Assembly (NCBI GenBank): GCA_002436025.1
Contig: DIXM01000002.1
Coordinates: 310,001 to 374,000 of the forward strand
Direction: 5' to 3'
Length of the DNA: 64,000 bases
DNA from: a candidate division Hyd24-12 bacterium UBA6080
GTDB taxonomy: Bacteria; Fermentibacterota; Fermentibacteria; Fermentibacterales; JCC-6
This document shows, piece by piece, positions 40,790-49,918 of the stretch. The position numbers and the translations under genes were made by a program. Every line of letters begins with the position of its first letter. Positions within the stretch are counted from its first letter, which is position 1. The notes under the pieces are model-generated. The model was not told where the DNA came from, made no database searches, and saw only the letters and a list, made by a program, of their open reading frames with translations.

Positions 40790-41697
40790 TGACCACGGTG
40801 GGGGAGATTGGGGAGAGGGGTCTTGTAAAGCTTCTCATCAGCGAGCTGGGGTTGGACCTGGCCGGTGATGACGGCGCGGTGCTTCCAGGCATCCCTTCCC
40901 CGGTGGTGACCGTCGACTCGTACTTCCAGGGCGTACACTTCCAGAAGTGGTGGTGCGCTCCGGAAATGCTTGGTCGAAGGCTTCTGGAGGCAACCCTTTC
41001 AGACCTGGCGGCCATGGGCGCGGAACCCCTCTGGTTTTTTGCCGCGGTCAGCCTTCCCCCCGATATGGAGGTGGACTGGTTGCTGGGTTTCTACAGGGGG
41101 CTTACGGGGCGGCCGGACTGCCGGCTGGCGGGGGGAGAGACCATCAGGGGCGACACCTTCGGCATCACGCTGACTGCCATCGGCTCTCTTGAAGGGGCTC
41201 CCCTTCTGCGCTCGGCTGCCGTTCCCGGTGATGACCTGTTCGTGACCGGCCCCCTCGGGCGAACCCTTTCCTCACCCCGGCTTCTCGAAGAGTCGAGGGA
41301 AAGGGCTCTGTCACCCCTTGAGGCGGAACAGGTCGGGCTCTTCCTCGAGCCCCGGGCCAGGTTCGACGCCTCCCGGATCATCCGGGCAGCGGGGTGCCGG
41401 TGCGCCATAGACATATCCGACGGGCTTGCGAGCGAGGCGGCGCACATCGCCTGCGAAAGCTCGGTGAGGGTCTGCATCTCGTCCGAAAGCGTACCCCTGG
41501 TGCCCTATGCCCTCGGGAGGCCCGAAGAGGCGTTTCGTGCCGGTGAGGATTACGAGCTTCTTTTCACCGCCCGGACGGGAAGCGTGTTCCCGGGGTTTTT
41601 TCGAGTCGGGTGGATAGAGGAGGGGGAAGGCGTACTCCTTGTTCACTCCGATGGCCGCACCGAGCCCCCCGGGGAAGGTTACGACCACTTCACCTGA
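40789..41697 (+). CDS. thiL: Thiamine-monophosphate kinase
   Basis: This 302-residue ATP-dependent kinase makes thiamine diphosphate, the cofactor of the Kor complex nearby. LAGDDGAVL, VTVDSYFQGVHF, RRLLEATLSDLAAMGAEPL, AGGETIRGD, VTGPLG, AIDISDGLASEA and AGEDYELLFTA are all standard ThiL/PurM-fold motifs. The start overlaps the mtnP stop. The 3' end overlaps the convergent aspartyl protease gene by 8 bases. Confidence 0.93.
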   Translation: MTTVGEIGERGLVKLLISELGLDLAGDDGAVLPGIPSPVVTVDSYFQGVHFQKWWCAPEMLGRRLLEATLSDLAAMGAEPLWFFAAVSLPPDMEVDWLLGFYRGLTGRPDCRLAGGETIRGDTFGITLTAIGSLEGAPLLRSAAVPGDDLFVTGPLGRTLSSPRLLEESRERALSPLEAEQVGLFLEPRARFDASRIIRAAGCRCAIDISDGLASEAAHIACESSVRVCISSESVPLVPYALGRPEEAFRAGEDYELLFTARTGSVFPGFFRVGWIEEGEGVLLVHSDGRTEPPGEGYDHFT

Positions 41698-43237
41698 AGG
41701 GGCTGCCCTGCTGAGGGATGAGCAGGAACCCCGGCATCGAGTAATCCAGCACAAGGGTGTAGCGGGACAGGATACCGCTTCCCAGGATGCCGTCGTAGCG
41801 GGACAGGGGCCCCGTGTCTTCGAAGACCGAAGATTCACCGCACGGGATGGTGGCGCCCGCAAGCGTAAGCGATTCCACCTCGAAAAGCCTCACTGTTCCA
41901 CTGCCGCCCACTGCCTCGACACGGGATTCGCGGTACGGTCTGTCAGCCAGCGCACCGCCCCTGCTCTCCATGAAAGTGCGGGTAAGGTGGAGGGCTCCCC
42001 CGGCCCCGGTGTCCAGAAGCAGGGTTACGGGTATGCTGTCCTCGATCACGGCTTCGAACGAGATGAGGCTCATCGAGAGTTCTCCCTGAACCCTGAGAGC
42101 GCCCGGGGGAGGGGTGTATTCGCCGGGACGGTGCAGGGTGAGGGTACCGGCGGGGTAGTCTATCTCGGTTATGAACCTGCTGAGGAAATCGTACCCTAGT
42201 ATCATGTCGATGCTTCTGCCCGTGGCGGGAAGGAATGCGTCGCGGATAGGGAGAACAGCGGGCATCTGACCCCGAAGGACCGCGCCCGCGACTTCGTAGC
42301 TGTCGACGGGGGCGAACGAGAACTCCTGTGAGCCTCCCAGCCCCTGGGCCCTGAAGGCTCCCTCGGAAAGCAGCCCCAGCTCCCGGGCGAAGGCGCTGTC
42401 GAGCAGGGTTGCTCCCGCGCCGCTGTCCAGCACGGCCAGGGCTTCCCGTCCGTTGACCCTGACGGAAAGGTAGATGTGCCCGCCGTGGAGCTGAAACGGC
42501 TCGGGTGTTCCGGAGACTGTGAGCTGCCAGTCCGGGATGCCGGGGATCAGCGAGAAAATGCTGTCGTGAAACAGGTGGGCCGTGTTGAATTCGGTCAGGA
42601 TGTTCCTGCTGGTGCTCTCCATGCCCATCTCAGGCAGAACGTCCCTCGTGGAGAGGGCGATCGTCACCCCGTCGACGACTGTGAAGTCCTCGGGGTACTG
42701 AACCATCGTCATACCCATGGCTCTGGTGATGAGGGCTACTGGCAGTCCCGACTCGCGGGAGATGCAGTAGACGACCGGTGTCTCGAGGTCGAGCAGTACG
42801 AGGGACACCCTTTCTCCTGCGATCAGTGAGTCTCCGAGGTATTCGAGGTTCTCAACTCCCAGAAAAGCGTTGTTGAAAACCGTGGCCCGTGCGCTTTCCA
42901 GCTGCGAAAGACCTTCCTGACCCGCCGGGGCCAGGTTGCCGTTCCTGTCGAGGCTCCACACGCTGTCTCCGCGGAAAAGCATGTTCTGCTCCACCGGGCC
43001 CAGTGAGACCCTCACCCTTCCCATGAAGGGCTCCCTGACCCACCACGCCTCGCTCAGCCCCGAAAGCCCGGCCATGTTCAGGCTGTCTACGGTGTGCACG
43101 GACTGGATCCCCAAAAGGGTCTCCCGTCCGCCCAGGGCGTTCAAATATGACCCGACCGTGTCGTTGAGATCGGTGCCTTCCGGTCCGGAGCAGCACGTCA
43201 GGGTGAAAAGGGCGGAAAGCCCGGCCATTCTTAACAA
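41690..43237 (-). CDS. Lipoprotein with two retropepsin-like aspartyl protease domains
   Basis: The 515-residue protein starts with a lipoprotein-like signal (MLRMAGLSALFTLTCCSG). The N-terminal ~220 residues resemble the secreted domain that precedes such proteases in FCB genomes. Two separate retropepsin-type units follow, each with its own active-site motif: AVLDSGAGATLLD (D271) and LLLDTGAGGALHL (D409), with flap-side segments such as DMILGYDFLSRF and DGILGSGILSRY. The two could pair within one chain like a pepsin. The TTG at 43237 is 5-6 bases after GGTGAGG; the ATG at 43228 is possible. It follows the transglutaminase-like gene by 7 bases. Confidence 0.85.
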   Translation of the reverse strand: MLRMAGLSALFTLTCCSGPEGTDLNDTVGSYLNALGGRETLLGIQSVHTVDSLNMAGLSGLSEAWWVREPFMGRVRVSLGPVEQNMLFRGDSVWSLDRNGNLAPAGQEGLSQLESARATVFNNAFLGVENLEYLGDSLIAGERVSLVLLDLETPVVYCISRESGLPVALITRAMGMTMVQYPEDFTVVDGVTIALSTRDVLPEMGMESTSRNILTEFNTAHLFHDSIFSLIPGIPDWQLTVSGTPEPFQLHGGHIYLSVRVNGREALAVLDSGAGATLLDSAFARELGLLSEGAFRAQGLGGSQEFSFAPVDSYEVAGAVLRGQMPAVLPIRDAFLPATGRSIDMILGYDFLSRFITEIDYPAGTLTLHRPGEYTPPPGALRVQGELSMSLISFEAVIEDSIPVTLLLDTGAGGALHLTRTFMESRGGALADRPYRESRVEAVGGSGTVRLFEVESLTLAGATIPCGESSVFEDTGPLSRYDGILGSGILSRYTLVLDYSMPGFLLIPQQGSPFR

Positions 43238-43244
43238 GGCTGCC

Positions 43245-44168
43245 TCACCTTTCCGAAAAATACGCCCTCATGTTCATCTCCAGATTCGAGCTGATCCCGG
43301 AGTAAAGGGCGCTCAACTCACAGCCATCTGTGTAGTCGAGGTTCCACAGCGGTATCATGTCGGAGGGGCAGTGACCCACCGCCATCATCGAGTCGGTCCT
43401 CATGAGAAGGGGATCGATGGGGAGGCCGGGAACCAGCGAATCGAGGACGGTCCATGCGTGAAAGACCAGGCTGTCTCCCCGAAACATCACACCGCCGGCC
43501 ACGTGGATCGGAACAATGCTTTCACGGGCCTGTTCGGCAAGTTCCCGTGACATTTCAAGACAGGGGCCCGGAGCGGCCCGGGTTCCCTCGACCCGGCGCG
43601 CGATTTCCATGAGGGCTTTCAGGGTATCGTCTCCAAGAACTGCGTGTATGGGCCTGAAGGTGTGGGGCTCCTGGTGAACCCCCAGCCTGATCGTTTTGAA
43701 AACCCTGGCGCCAGGGGCCAGCGAGTCCACCACGCACGTCAGCACCGGACCTCCCCCGGAGAAGTCGCTCTCGAGAACGCATATGGTCTGGTAGGGTTCG
43801 TGTGATGCGGGTCTTGGAACCATCAGCACCACGTTCCTGACCATTGTCGTGCCCCTGTTCCGAAGGCACGCCTCCAGCACCAGGGTGGTGTCAAGGGTGG
43901 ACACCCCCCGCAGCCTGTCGCTGAGCCAGCCTGGGGTGGAGGGGCCGGTCTGGGCAACCGCCAGTGAATAAACCCTTGCCGCATCGGTGAACCTTCCCGC
44001 CAGCTCTAGCAACCTGGCAAACTCCACCACCTCCGCGCCGTCTGACCTTGCTCCCTGCTCGGCAAAGAGCAGTGCGCGAAGGGGTACCTCCCTTATTGTC
44101 AGAAGCGTTCTGGCGCTGTCGGAGGGGCAGTACGGAACCAGGAGGAGAACGGTGAGAAGTGCCGTCAT
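43245..44168 (-). CDS. Secreted transglutaminase-like protein (possible)
   Basis: The 307-residue protein has a hydrophobic N-terminal signal (MTALLTVLLLVPYCPSDSA). In the last third, C203 (PGPCLEMSRELAE), H237 (LVFHAWTVLDS) and D252 (GLPIDPLLM) are spaced like the C-H-D triad of a transglutaminase/papain-fold core, and HVAGGVMF resembles the strand before the histidine. The start is the ATG that overlaps the permease stop (ATGA); the frame continues upstream inside the permease gene. The family assignment rests on motif spacing only. Confidence 0.6.
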   Translation of the reverse strand: MTALLTVLLLVPYCPSDSARTLLTIREVPLRALLFAEQGARSDGAEVVEFARLLELAGRFTDAARVYSLAVAQTGPSTPGWLSDRLRGVSTLDTTLVLEACLRNRGTTMVRNVVLMVPRPASHEPYQTICVLESDFSGGGPVLTCVVDSLAPGARVFKTIRLGVHQEPHTFRPIHAVLGDDTLKALMEIARRVEGTRAAPGPCLEMSRELAEQARESIVPIHVAGGVMFRGDSLVFHAWTVLDSLVPGLPIDPLLMRTDSMMAVGHCPSDMIPLWNLDYTDGCELSALYSGISSNLEMNMRAYFSER

Positions 44169-45400
44169 TTCCGAAGGACCGCCACAGGGTCCATTGAGGC
44201 GGCCTTGCCCGCCGGCACCATGGCGGACAGGATGCTCATGGCCACCGCCGCCAGGGCCGCGATCAGGGTGCTCCGGGCCGAAACCCTCACAGGGAGATTG
44301 TCGTGGAATGAGTAGACGTCCGGAAGGCTGACAATCCCCGTGGACGAGAGGATGTGGCATCCCAGAAGACCCAGTGCGACGCCCAGCACGGCTCCGGTGA
44401 TGCCCACGAAAACCCCTTCCCAGAGGAAAATCCTGGCCACAAGAGCGTCGCTTCCGCCCATTGCCCTCAGTACGGCAATGTCGCGCCTTCTCTCGACCAC
44501 GCTTCTTGCAACTGTGCCCATGATGTTGAAGGTCGCCACCAGGGTTATCAGAAGCAGGGCGGCCATGGATCCCAGCCGCTCCAGTTTCATGCTGGCCGCG
44601 AGCGCCGGATTTCTCTGTTTCCAGGTCATGACCATGAGCGAATCGGGGAGGAACGCCTCGAGTGCCTGCCTTGCGGCCTCTTCATCGTACCCGTCGGACG
44701 GAGTGACCTGAATCCCGCTTAAACCTCCACCGGGCATGAACATGCGGGCCGCAACGGAGAGGGGGACCCACGCCAGGTTCCTGTCGTTGGCGGGCAGTCC
44801 CGTTTCAACGGCGCCCACGAAAACTGCACGGGCGCTGTTGGAGCGGCCCGAGAAAAGGCTTCTCGGCGGGAAGAAGACTATCGTGTCGCCCGAGCCGTGC
44901 ATGAACTCCTCGGCGAGGTAAAGGCCCATGATCACCCCGGGGAGACCTCCCGTTTCTTCAAGGGTGCACGAACCCCACGCCATCAGCGAGTCTATCCCCG
45001 GGAACAGGGGTGCATCAGTGGGAACCCCCCGGACCATGCAGCCCGTTTCGAGGTTTCTCGCCGGAAGCCTTGCGATGGCTTCTCCCTGTATGTAAGGAAC
45101 CGCGGAGGCGACTTCGGGTAGTTCAAGTATGCTCTCGATGAAGCGAGGGTCGTCGGGGACAACCCCGGCTCCCGAGGGAAGAACGGCAAGGGAGGCGTCA
45201 ACGTTCACAACGCTCTCCGTGATGAAGTGCTCGAGACCGTCCAGAACGCCCATGACCACGACAAGGGCTGCGACGCCCATGGCGACACCGGCCACGCTGA
45301 CCACGGTGCTGAACGCGACCCTTTTCCGGGACGGATGGCGCCTGAGACACCGCCAGGCGATTTGAAATGACACCGAATCGAAACCGGGCTTCAAGGCCAA
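44165..45400 (-). CDS. ABC transporter permease of the LolC/LolE (MacB-like) type
   Basis: The ~411-residue protein has the FtsX-like fold: an N-terminal helix after FQIAWRCLRRHPSRKR, a large periplasmic domain (~50-270), then three transmembrane helices with VARSVVERRRDIAVLRAMGGS, the coupling-helix region contacting the ATPase, and a final VPAGKAASMDPVAVLRK. LolCDE releases lipoproteins from the inner membrane. No ATPase (LolD) gene is adjacent. The TTG at 45400 lies 7 bases after GGAGG; the frame extends upstream without a better site. Two downstream secreted/lipoprotein genes overlap or abut it. Confidence 0.83.
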   Translation of the reverse strand: MALKPGFDSVSFQIAWRCLRRHPSRKRVAFSTVVSVAGVAMGVAALVVVMGVLDGLEHFITESVVNVDASLAVLPSGAGVVPDDPRFIESILELPEVASAVPYIQGEAIARLPARNLETGCMVRGVPTDAPLFPGIDSLMAWGSCTLEETGGLPGVIMGLYLAEEFMHGSGDTIVFFPPRSLFSGRSNSARAVFVGAVETGLPANDRNLAWVPLSVAARMFMPGGGLSGIQVTPSDGYDEEAARQALEAFLPDSLMVMTWKQRNPALAASMKLERLGSMAALLLITLVATFNIMGTVARSVVERRRDIAVLRAMGGSDALVARIFLWEGVFVGITGAVLGVALGLLGCHILSSTGIVSLPDVYSFHDNLPVRVSARSTLIAALAAVAMSILSAMVPAGKAASMDPVAVLRK

Positions 45401-45420
45401 ACCGGAACCTCCACGGGCAA

Positions 45421-45482
45421 AGTGAACTGCTATTATATATGGATTGTCAGGGGGACTACGATTTAACCGGGAGGATTTCTGC
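45421..45482. promoter_or_regulatory. AT-rich divergent control region
   Basis: The gap between the divergent permease and C25 peptidase genes contains TATTATATAT (- strand TATAAT) around 45432-45441. A matching -35 at 17 bases is not obvious on either strand. It is the only likely promoter site for the long + strand operon that follows. Confidence 0.4.
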
Positions 45483-48400
45483 ATGACCGGTCTTCAGGTT
45501 TTTCTCGCGGTTCTTGCCGGAAGTTTCACCACTACGGTGGATACGGGAACCGCTACCCTGACGCCTCAGGGCCGGGCCTTTCGCCCTGAACTTCCCGGTA
45601 TGCAATGCGTGCCCGCCACGGGTGGTGTTCTAAGACCAGCCCGGATTTTCTTCGTTCCCGTTCCGCCTGGCGTCCAGCCAGTGCTTGATTTCAGTGTCGA
45701 TGCCGTGGCTCCAACCGGATGGGACGACATTCCCTGGGCTCTGGTTCCGTCCGTTGAAGGGTCGGGCATGGAGATGACCGAGGTCAACGGATCGACATCC
45801 TCAGTGCTTCCCAGCGACGCGGTCACGATGAGGGTCATTCCCCTCGCGGGTACCCGCGTGGCAATGGTCACCGTGGACCCATTCTGCTTCGGCGACCTTT
45901 CCAGGTACGCCTCAAGGGTCAGCCTCAGTGTCTCCTGGCCGGAAAGGGGCGGCGGCAGGCCTCTTGCGGGGAGCCTTCTCGAGGGCGTGGCACCCGAGGG
46001 ATCGCTCTGGTGGCGGGACCGGCTGCGTTCCCCCGAAAGCCCTTTCTGGGGAAAACCATGGGCCCGGATAAAGGTCACCGAAACCGGCTTTCATGCCATC
46101 ACAGGCCAGCAGCTTGAGGACGCGGGATGCCAGGTGGTCGGCATGCCCTCTGAATCGTTCTCCATGCTCACGGGCCCGGGGATTCCATTCGTTCTTGAAG
46201 ACTACGCCGACGAACACCTTCCAACGCCGGTTGCGCTCTCGATCTCGGACGGCGACGACGGGATGTTCGACACTGCCGACACGCTCTTCTTCTACGGCTC
46301 AGCCCTTGTCAGAACCGTTGTCGAAGGCGACAGCCTCGGCCACACCTGGCACAGGTACGACGACGCCAATACGTACTGGCTCACATGGGGCGGCTCTCCC
46401 GGGGTCAGGATGGAAACCTTCGACGCCTCGCTTCAGGGGTATCCGCAATGGGGGCCCACCACTGCCCATCTTGTATGGCTTGAACAGGATTACACCTGGT
46501 ACGTTGAAGAGGACAGGACGGGCTGGTGCTGGTCACCGATTCCCCAGAGCAGCCCCTCGTACATCTATTTCTCACCCCCCCCCGGCAGCTCCGGAAGGAC
46601 CCTCAGGGTGAGCATCATGCACACCAGGAACACCGGAAGCGGATCGGACAGTCTGGTCCTGAACGGTGTGACAATTGTCGACAGCACATTCCTGAACAAT
46701 CAGTTCATGAGGCTATGGGCCATTGACGACCCACCCCTCAACCAGGGCATGAATACTCTGAAGATCTGGTCATCCAACACAGAGGGGCCTTCGGCGTTCA
46801 ACTACCTCGAGATCGAGCTGGAAACACTCCTGGCTCCCGACAGGCAGCTTTTCTTCCTTGACAGGGCTGCCGGGTCGTACACCTTCGAGGTCCCTGGTAC
46901 AGAACCCGGGGCCAGGGCTTTCCTGACCGGCTCCCCCTTCAGTCCGGTCGAGCTTGTGAACTGGAGTATCTCGGACGGAGTCGCAGGGTTGTCTATAGAC
47001 ACGGAACCGTCAGGCTCGGCCTGGGTCGTAAACCCGGGCAGTTACCTGCAGCCCGCGTCGATCGAGTACGCCCAGCCCGGCCGTATTGTTGGCACCGGCC
47101 TCGAAGGGGATGTGATCGTTCTCTTCCCCGAAAGTCTCATGGAGTTCGCTTCGCCCATCGAAGCCGTGTATGCCGCAAGGGGGCTCACGATCCTTCCTGC
47201 GAGCTACAGCGAGGTTTACGACGAGTTCAACCAGGGCGTCGAATCACCGGGGGCGGTGCGCTCCTTTGTCAGACACGCGCTTGACCATTGGGCAAACCCT
47301 CCCCAGGCGCTTCTTCTCGTTGGCGACAGCAACCATGATCCGCTGGGACACACCACGGGCGAAAGACCCCTTTCCCCACTGTTCCGAACAATAGGCGCGA
47401 GCGACAACAAGTATGGAGCCGGCGACGGCGGTTTTGTGACAGTACACGAGGGGGCCATTGCTCCGGAGCTTCCGGTTTCCCGGCTTCCGGTCTCCTCCGG
47501 CGCCGAACTCCAGGAATACATCGACAGGCTGACCGTTTACGAGAGGGCCAGTGCCAACGGCGCCTGGGCCAACCGTGTGATAATGGCGGCAGACGACGAG
47601 TGGAACGGATTTTCCATTTCCGAGGCCATCCATACCCTTGCCACGGAGGGTTTTGTCAATTCCGTGATACCATTTTCGGTGGATGTTGAGAAGATGTATC
47701 TCATCGACTACCCCTGGCCGCAGGGAACCTCGCCTGACGGCGTTCACCCCGAAAAACCCCAGGCCAGGGCGGATTTTGTCAATGCCATCAACCAGGGCTG
47801 TTCCATGGTGGTCTTCTACGGCCATGGCTCCTACAATCAGATAGCACAGGAGAATTTGCTTTCATCACTCGATGTACCGGGGCTGGTGAACCTGCCAAGG
47901 CTTCCGGTGGTTTTCTTCGCAAGCTGCAATACCGGTCAGTTCGACATGCTGGGCGCCGAGTGCTTCAGTGAGACTCTGGTGAAGCACATTCAGGGTGGCG
48001 CGGTGGCGGCGATCGGATCATCCGACGCAAGTATCGGCCCCCAGAACACTGCTCTTCTAACGATCTTTCTGGAATCAGTCTACGGACCCCAGCGCATGAG
48101 TGTCTCGAAGGCAATGTGGATAGCCAAGATCGAAGCGCACAACTACAGGAACCACTATTACAACATCCTCGGAGACGGGGGCGTGGTGCCTCCCATGGGG
48201 GATGACAGCGGAACAGCCCTCGAGATCCCGGCGTCAGGTTTGCTCCGTGGCAGGCTCAATTCCGTGGAGATCGGGTTTCCCGCGCAGCGCACCTTCCAGG
48301 TCTCAGTGAGCGAGAGCGGGGACAGCGTTGTCTATGTGAGCCCCCTGTCGGGCGTTTCGATCCCGTGGATAAGGATGGGGGAAAACGCCTTCAGGGGGGT

Positions 48401-49184
48401 TTTCGAAACCGGCCCTGACGGCACGTTCAGCCTTCAGTTCTTCATGCCGGTTCAGGCGGACACGGGGTCTCTGGCCCGGGCTCACGCCCCCGGAACCAAC
48501 GGGTCTCAGCAGCATGTGGCCTGGGATCAATGGTTCGCCGTGGCTGACTCGGGTGGCTATTCACCTGATTCCATAGGCCCCGGGATATCAATGCGGCACG
48601 TGACGGCCGGCCTTGCGAACCTGCTCGTTGCGGAACTCGAGGATGAGAGCGGCATAAGCATCTTCGGCTCGTCGGCGGGACGGGCCATACTTCTGTCCAT
48701 TGACTCAGAGGGCCTGGATGTCAGTTCGTCCTTCCAGTACCTGCCCGGAAGCCATACCCGAGGCGTTCTGACCCATACGCTGCCAGAGCTTTCCCCGGGC
48801 GGGCACACACTTATCCTTGCGGCATGGGACGGGATGGGGAACGGTTCGCTCGACACACTTGAGATAACCATCACCGCCGACGGCGATCAACTCCTTGGCG
48901 GGGTGGCGGTGTTTCCGAACCCATGCGCGGGAGAGAGGGCCTTCATGTTCGAAACAACCGAACCCGGCCAGGTCGGCGTAACGGTTTACACCGTCACAGG
49001 CCGGCCCGTCTGGCATGGCATTGCTTCACATGCCGGCGGTACGGGCCAACTGGTATGGAACGGCCGTGACGCAGATGGCGATCTGCCGGCAGCAGGGGCT
49101 TACATCTACAGGGTCACGCTTGAGACCACCGACGGCAGACGGGCCTCAGACACGGGTCTGCTCGCCGTCTCCCCGGAGCGGTGA
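45483..49184 (+). CDS. Gingipain/PorU-like C25 cysteine peptidase with FlgD-like C-terminal domain
   Basis: The 1233-residue protein starts with a signal (MTGLQVFLAVLAGSF). The C25 catalytic region (~600-880) has WPQGTSPDGVHPEKP, the catalytic histidine in VVFYGHGSYNQ (H781) and cysteine in FFASCNTGQFDM (C815), about 34 residues apart as in gingipains and the type IX sortase PorU. Its length fits PorU. The C-terminus has VAVFPNPCAGERAFM, VTVYTVTGRPVWHG, LVWNGRDADG and AGAYIYRV, a FlgD-like sorting-type domain. The ATG follows GGGAGG by ~8 bases. It overlaps the sirtuin gene (TGATG), and a paralogue lies two genes on. Confidence 0.88.
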   Translation: MTGLQVFLAVLAGSFTTTVDTGTATLTPQGRAFRPELPGMQCVPATGGVLRPARIFFVPVPPGVQPVLDFSVDAVAPTGWDDIPWALVPSVEGSGMEMTEVNGSTSSVLPSDAVTMRVIPLAGTRVAMVTVDPFCFGDLSRYASRVSLSVSWPERGGGRPLAGSLLEGVAPEGSLWWRDRLRSPESPFWGKPWARIKVTETGFHAITGQQLEDAGCQVVGMPSESFSMLTGPGIPFVLEDYADEHLPTPVALSISDGDDGMFDTADTLFFYGSALVRTVVEGDSLGHTWHRYDDANTYWLTWGGSPGVRMETFDASLQGYPQWGPTTAHLVWLEQDYTWYVEEDRTGWCWSPIPQSSPSYIYFSPPPGSSGRTLRVSIMHTRNTGSGSDSLVLNGVTIVDSTFLNNQFMRLWAIDDPPLNQGMNTLKIWSSNTEGPSAFNYLEIELETLLAPDRQLFFLDRAAGSYTFEVPGTEPGARAFLTGSPFSPVELVNWSISDGVAGLSIDTEPSGSAWVVNPGSYLQPASIEYAQPGRIVGTGLEGDVIVLFPESLMEFASPIEAVYAARGLTILPASYSEVYDEFNQGVESPGAVRSFVRHALDHWANPPQALLLVGDSNHDPLGHTTGERPLSPLFRTIGASDNKYGAGDGGFVTVHEGAIAPELPVSRLPVSSGAELQEYIDRLTVYERASANGAWANRVIMAADDEWNGFSISEAIHTLATEGFVNSVIPFSVDVEKMYLIDYPWPQGTSPDGVHPEKPQARADFVNAINQGCSMVVFYGHGSYNQIAQENLLSSLDVPGLVNLPRLPVVFFASCNTGQFDMLGAECFSETLVKHIQGGAVAAIGSSDASIGPQNTALLTIFLESVYGPQRMSVSKAMWIAKIEAHNYRNHYYNILGDGGVVPPMGDDSGTALEIPASGLLRGRLNSVEIGFPAQRTFQVSVSESGDSVVYVSPLSGVSIPWIRMGENAFRGVFETGPDGTFSLQFFMPVQADTGSLARAHAPGTNGSQQHVAWDQWFAVADSGGYSPDSIGPGISMRHVTAGLANLLVAELEDESGISIFGSSAGRAILLSIDSEGLDVSSSFQYLPGSHTRGVLTHTLPELSPGGHTLILAAWDGMGNGSLDTLEITITADGDQLLGGVAVFPNPCAGERAFMFETTEPGQVGVTVYTVTGRPVWHGIASHAGGTGQLVWNGRDADGDLPAAGAYIYRVTLETTDGRRASDTGLLAVSPER

Positions 49185-49918
49185 TGAACGGGTACGAAGA
49201 GGCCAGGATCCTTCTTGACAGCTCCAAACGGACGCTGGTGTTCACCGGGGCCGGGATGTCCAGGGAAAGCGGAATGTCGACGTTTCGAGGCGCCGGAGGC
49301 CTCTGGAACGACTTCTCCGCCCAGGAGCTCTCATCGATCGATGGGTTGCGAACCAACCCCGCCATGGTCTGGGAGTGGTACGGCAAGCGTTTTGTTGCAC
49401 GGAAAGGGGTCGTTCCCCATTCCGGATACAGTGCCCTTCTGCACCTTCAGAACCGAAAGGGCAGGCTGCCGGTTGTCACGCAGAACGTTGACGGGCTGCA
49501 CCAGGCAGCCGGGCTTACCGAAGTCTACGAGCTTCACGGCTCCATGCGAACCGTTTCGTGCCTTGACGGTTGCGGCTTTTCAGCCAGTTTCAGCGATGAC
49601 CACCTGAGCGTCCTTCCCCCGAAGTGTCCCGACTGCGGCGCGGTTCTGCGTCCTGATGTTGTGCTTTTCGGCGAACCACTTCCCGAAAGGGTCATAAGGG
49701 ACGCCTTTCAACTCGCGGCGGACTGGGCCGACCTTCTTCTCGTGGTTGGCACCAGCATGCTGGTCTGGCCCGCCGCAGGCATCCCCTGGGAAGCCCTGCA
49801 GGCCGGGGTTGAGATCGTCGAGCTTAACCCCGAACCAACAAGTCTTTCCAAGGCTCCTGGCGTAATCTGGATCCCGGGACGGGCCGCCGAGATTCTTCCG
49901 GGTCTATTGGAGGAATGA
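49184..49918 (+). CDS. cobB: NAD-dependent protein deacylase, sirtuin family
   Basis: The 244-residue sirtuin has VFTGAGMSRESGMSTFRG, TQNVDGLHQAAG, ELHGSM with the catalytic histidine, two zinc sites (CLDGC and CPDC), RPDVVLFGEPLP and VGTSMLVWPAAGIP. It removes acyl groups from lysines using NAD+ in the cytoplasm. The ATG at 49184 overlaps the upstream stop by one base; a GTG three bases earlier is possible. A cytoplasmic deacylase locked by overlaps between two secreted C25 peptidases is an unusual setting. Confidence 0.93.
   Translation: MNGYEEARILLDSSKRTLVFTGAGMSRESGMSTFRGAGGLWNDFSAQELSSIDGLRTNPAMVWEWYGKRFVARKGVVPHSGYSALLHLQNRKGRLPVVTQNVDGLHQAAGLTEVYELHGSMRTVSCLDGCGFSASFSDDHLSVLPPKCPDCGAVLRPDVVLFGEPLPERVIRDAFQLAADWADLLLVVGTSMLVWPAAGIPWEALQAGVEIVELNPEPTSLSKAPGVIWIPGRAAEILPGLLEE

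Noticed and set aside
41690..41697. Annotation error at the thiL/aspartyl protease 3' overlap
   Set aside because: Both convergent genes have complete family C-termini, so an 8-base tail-to-tail overlap is acceptable.
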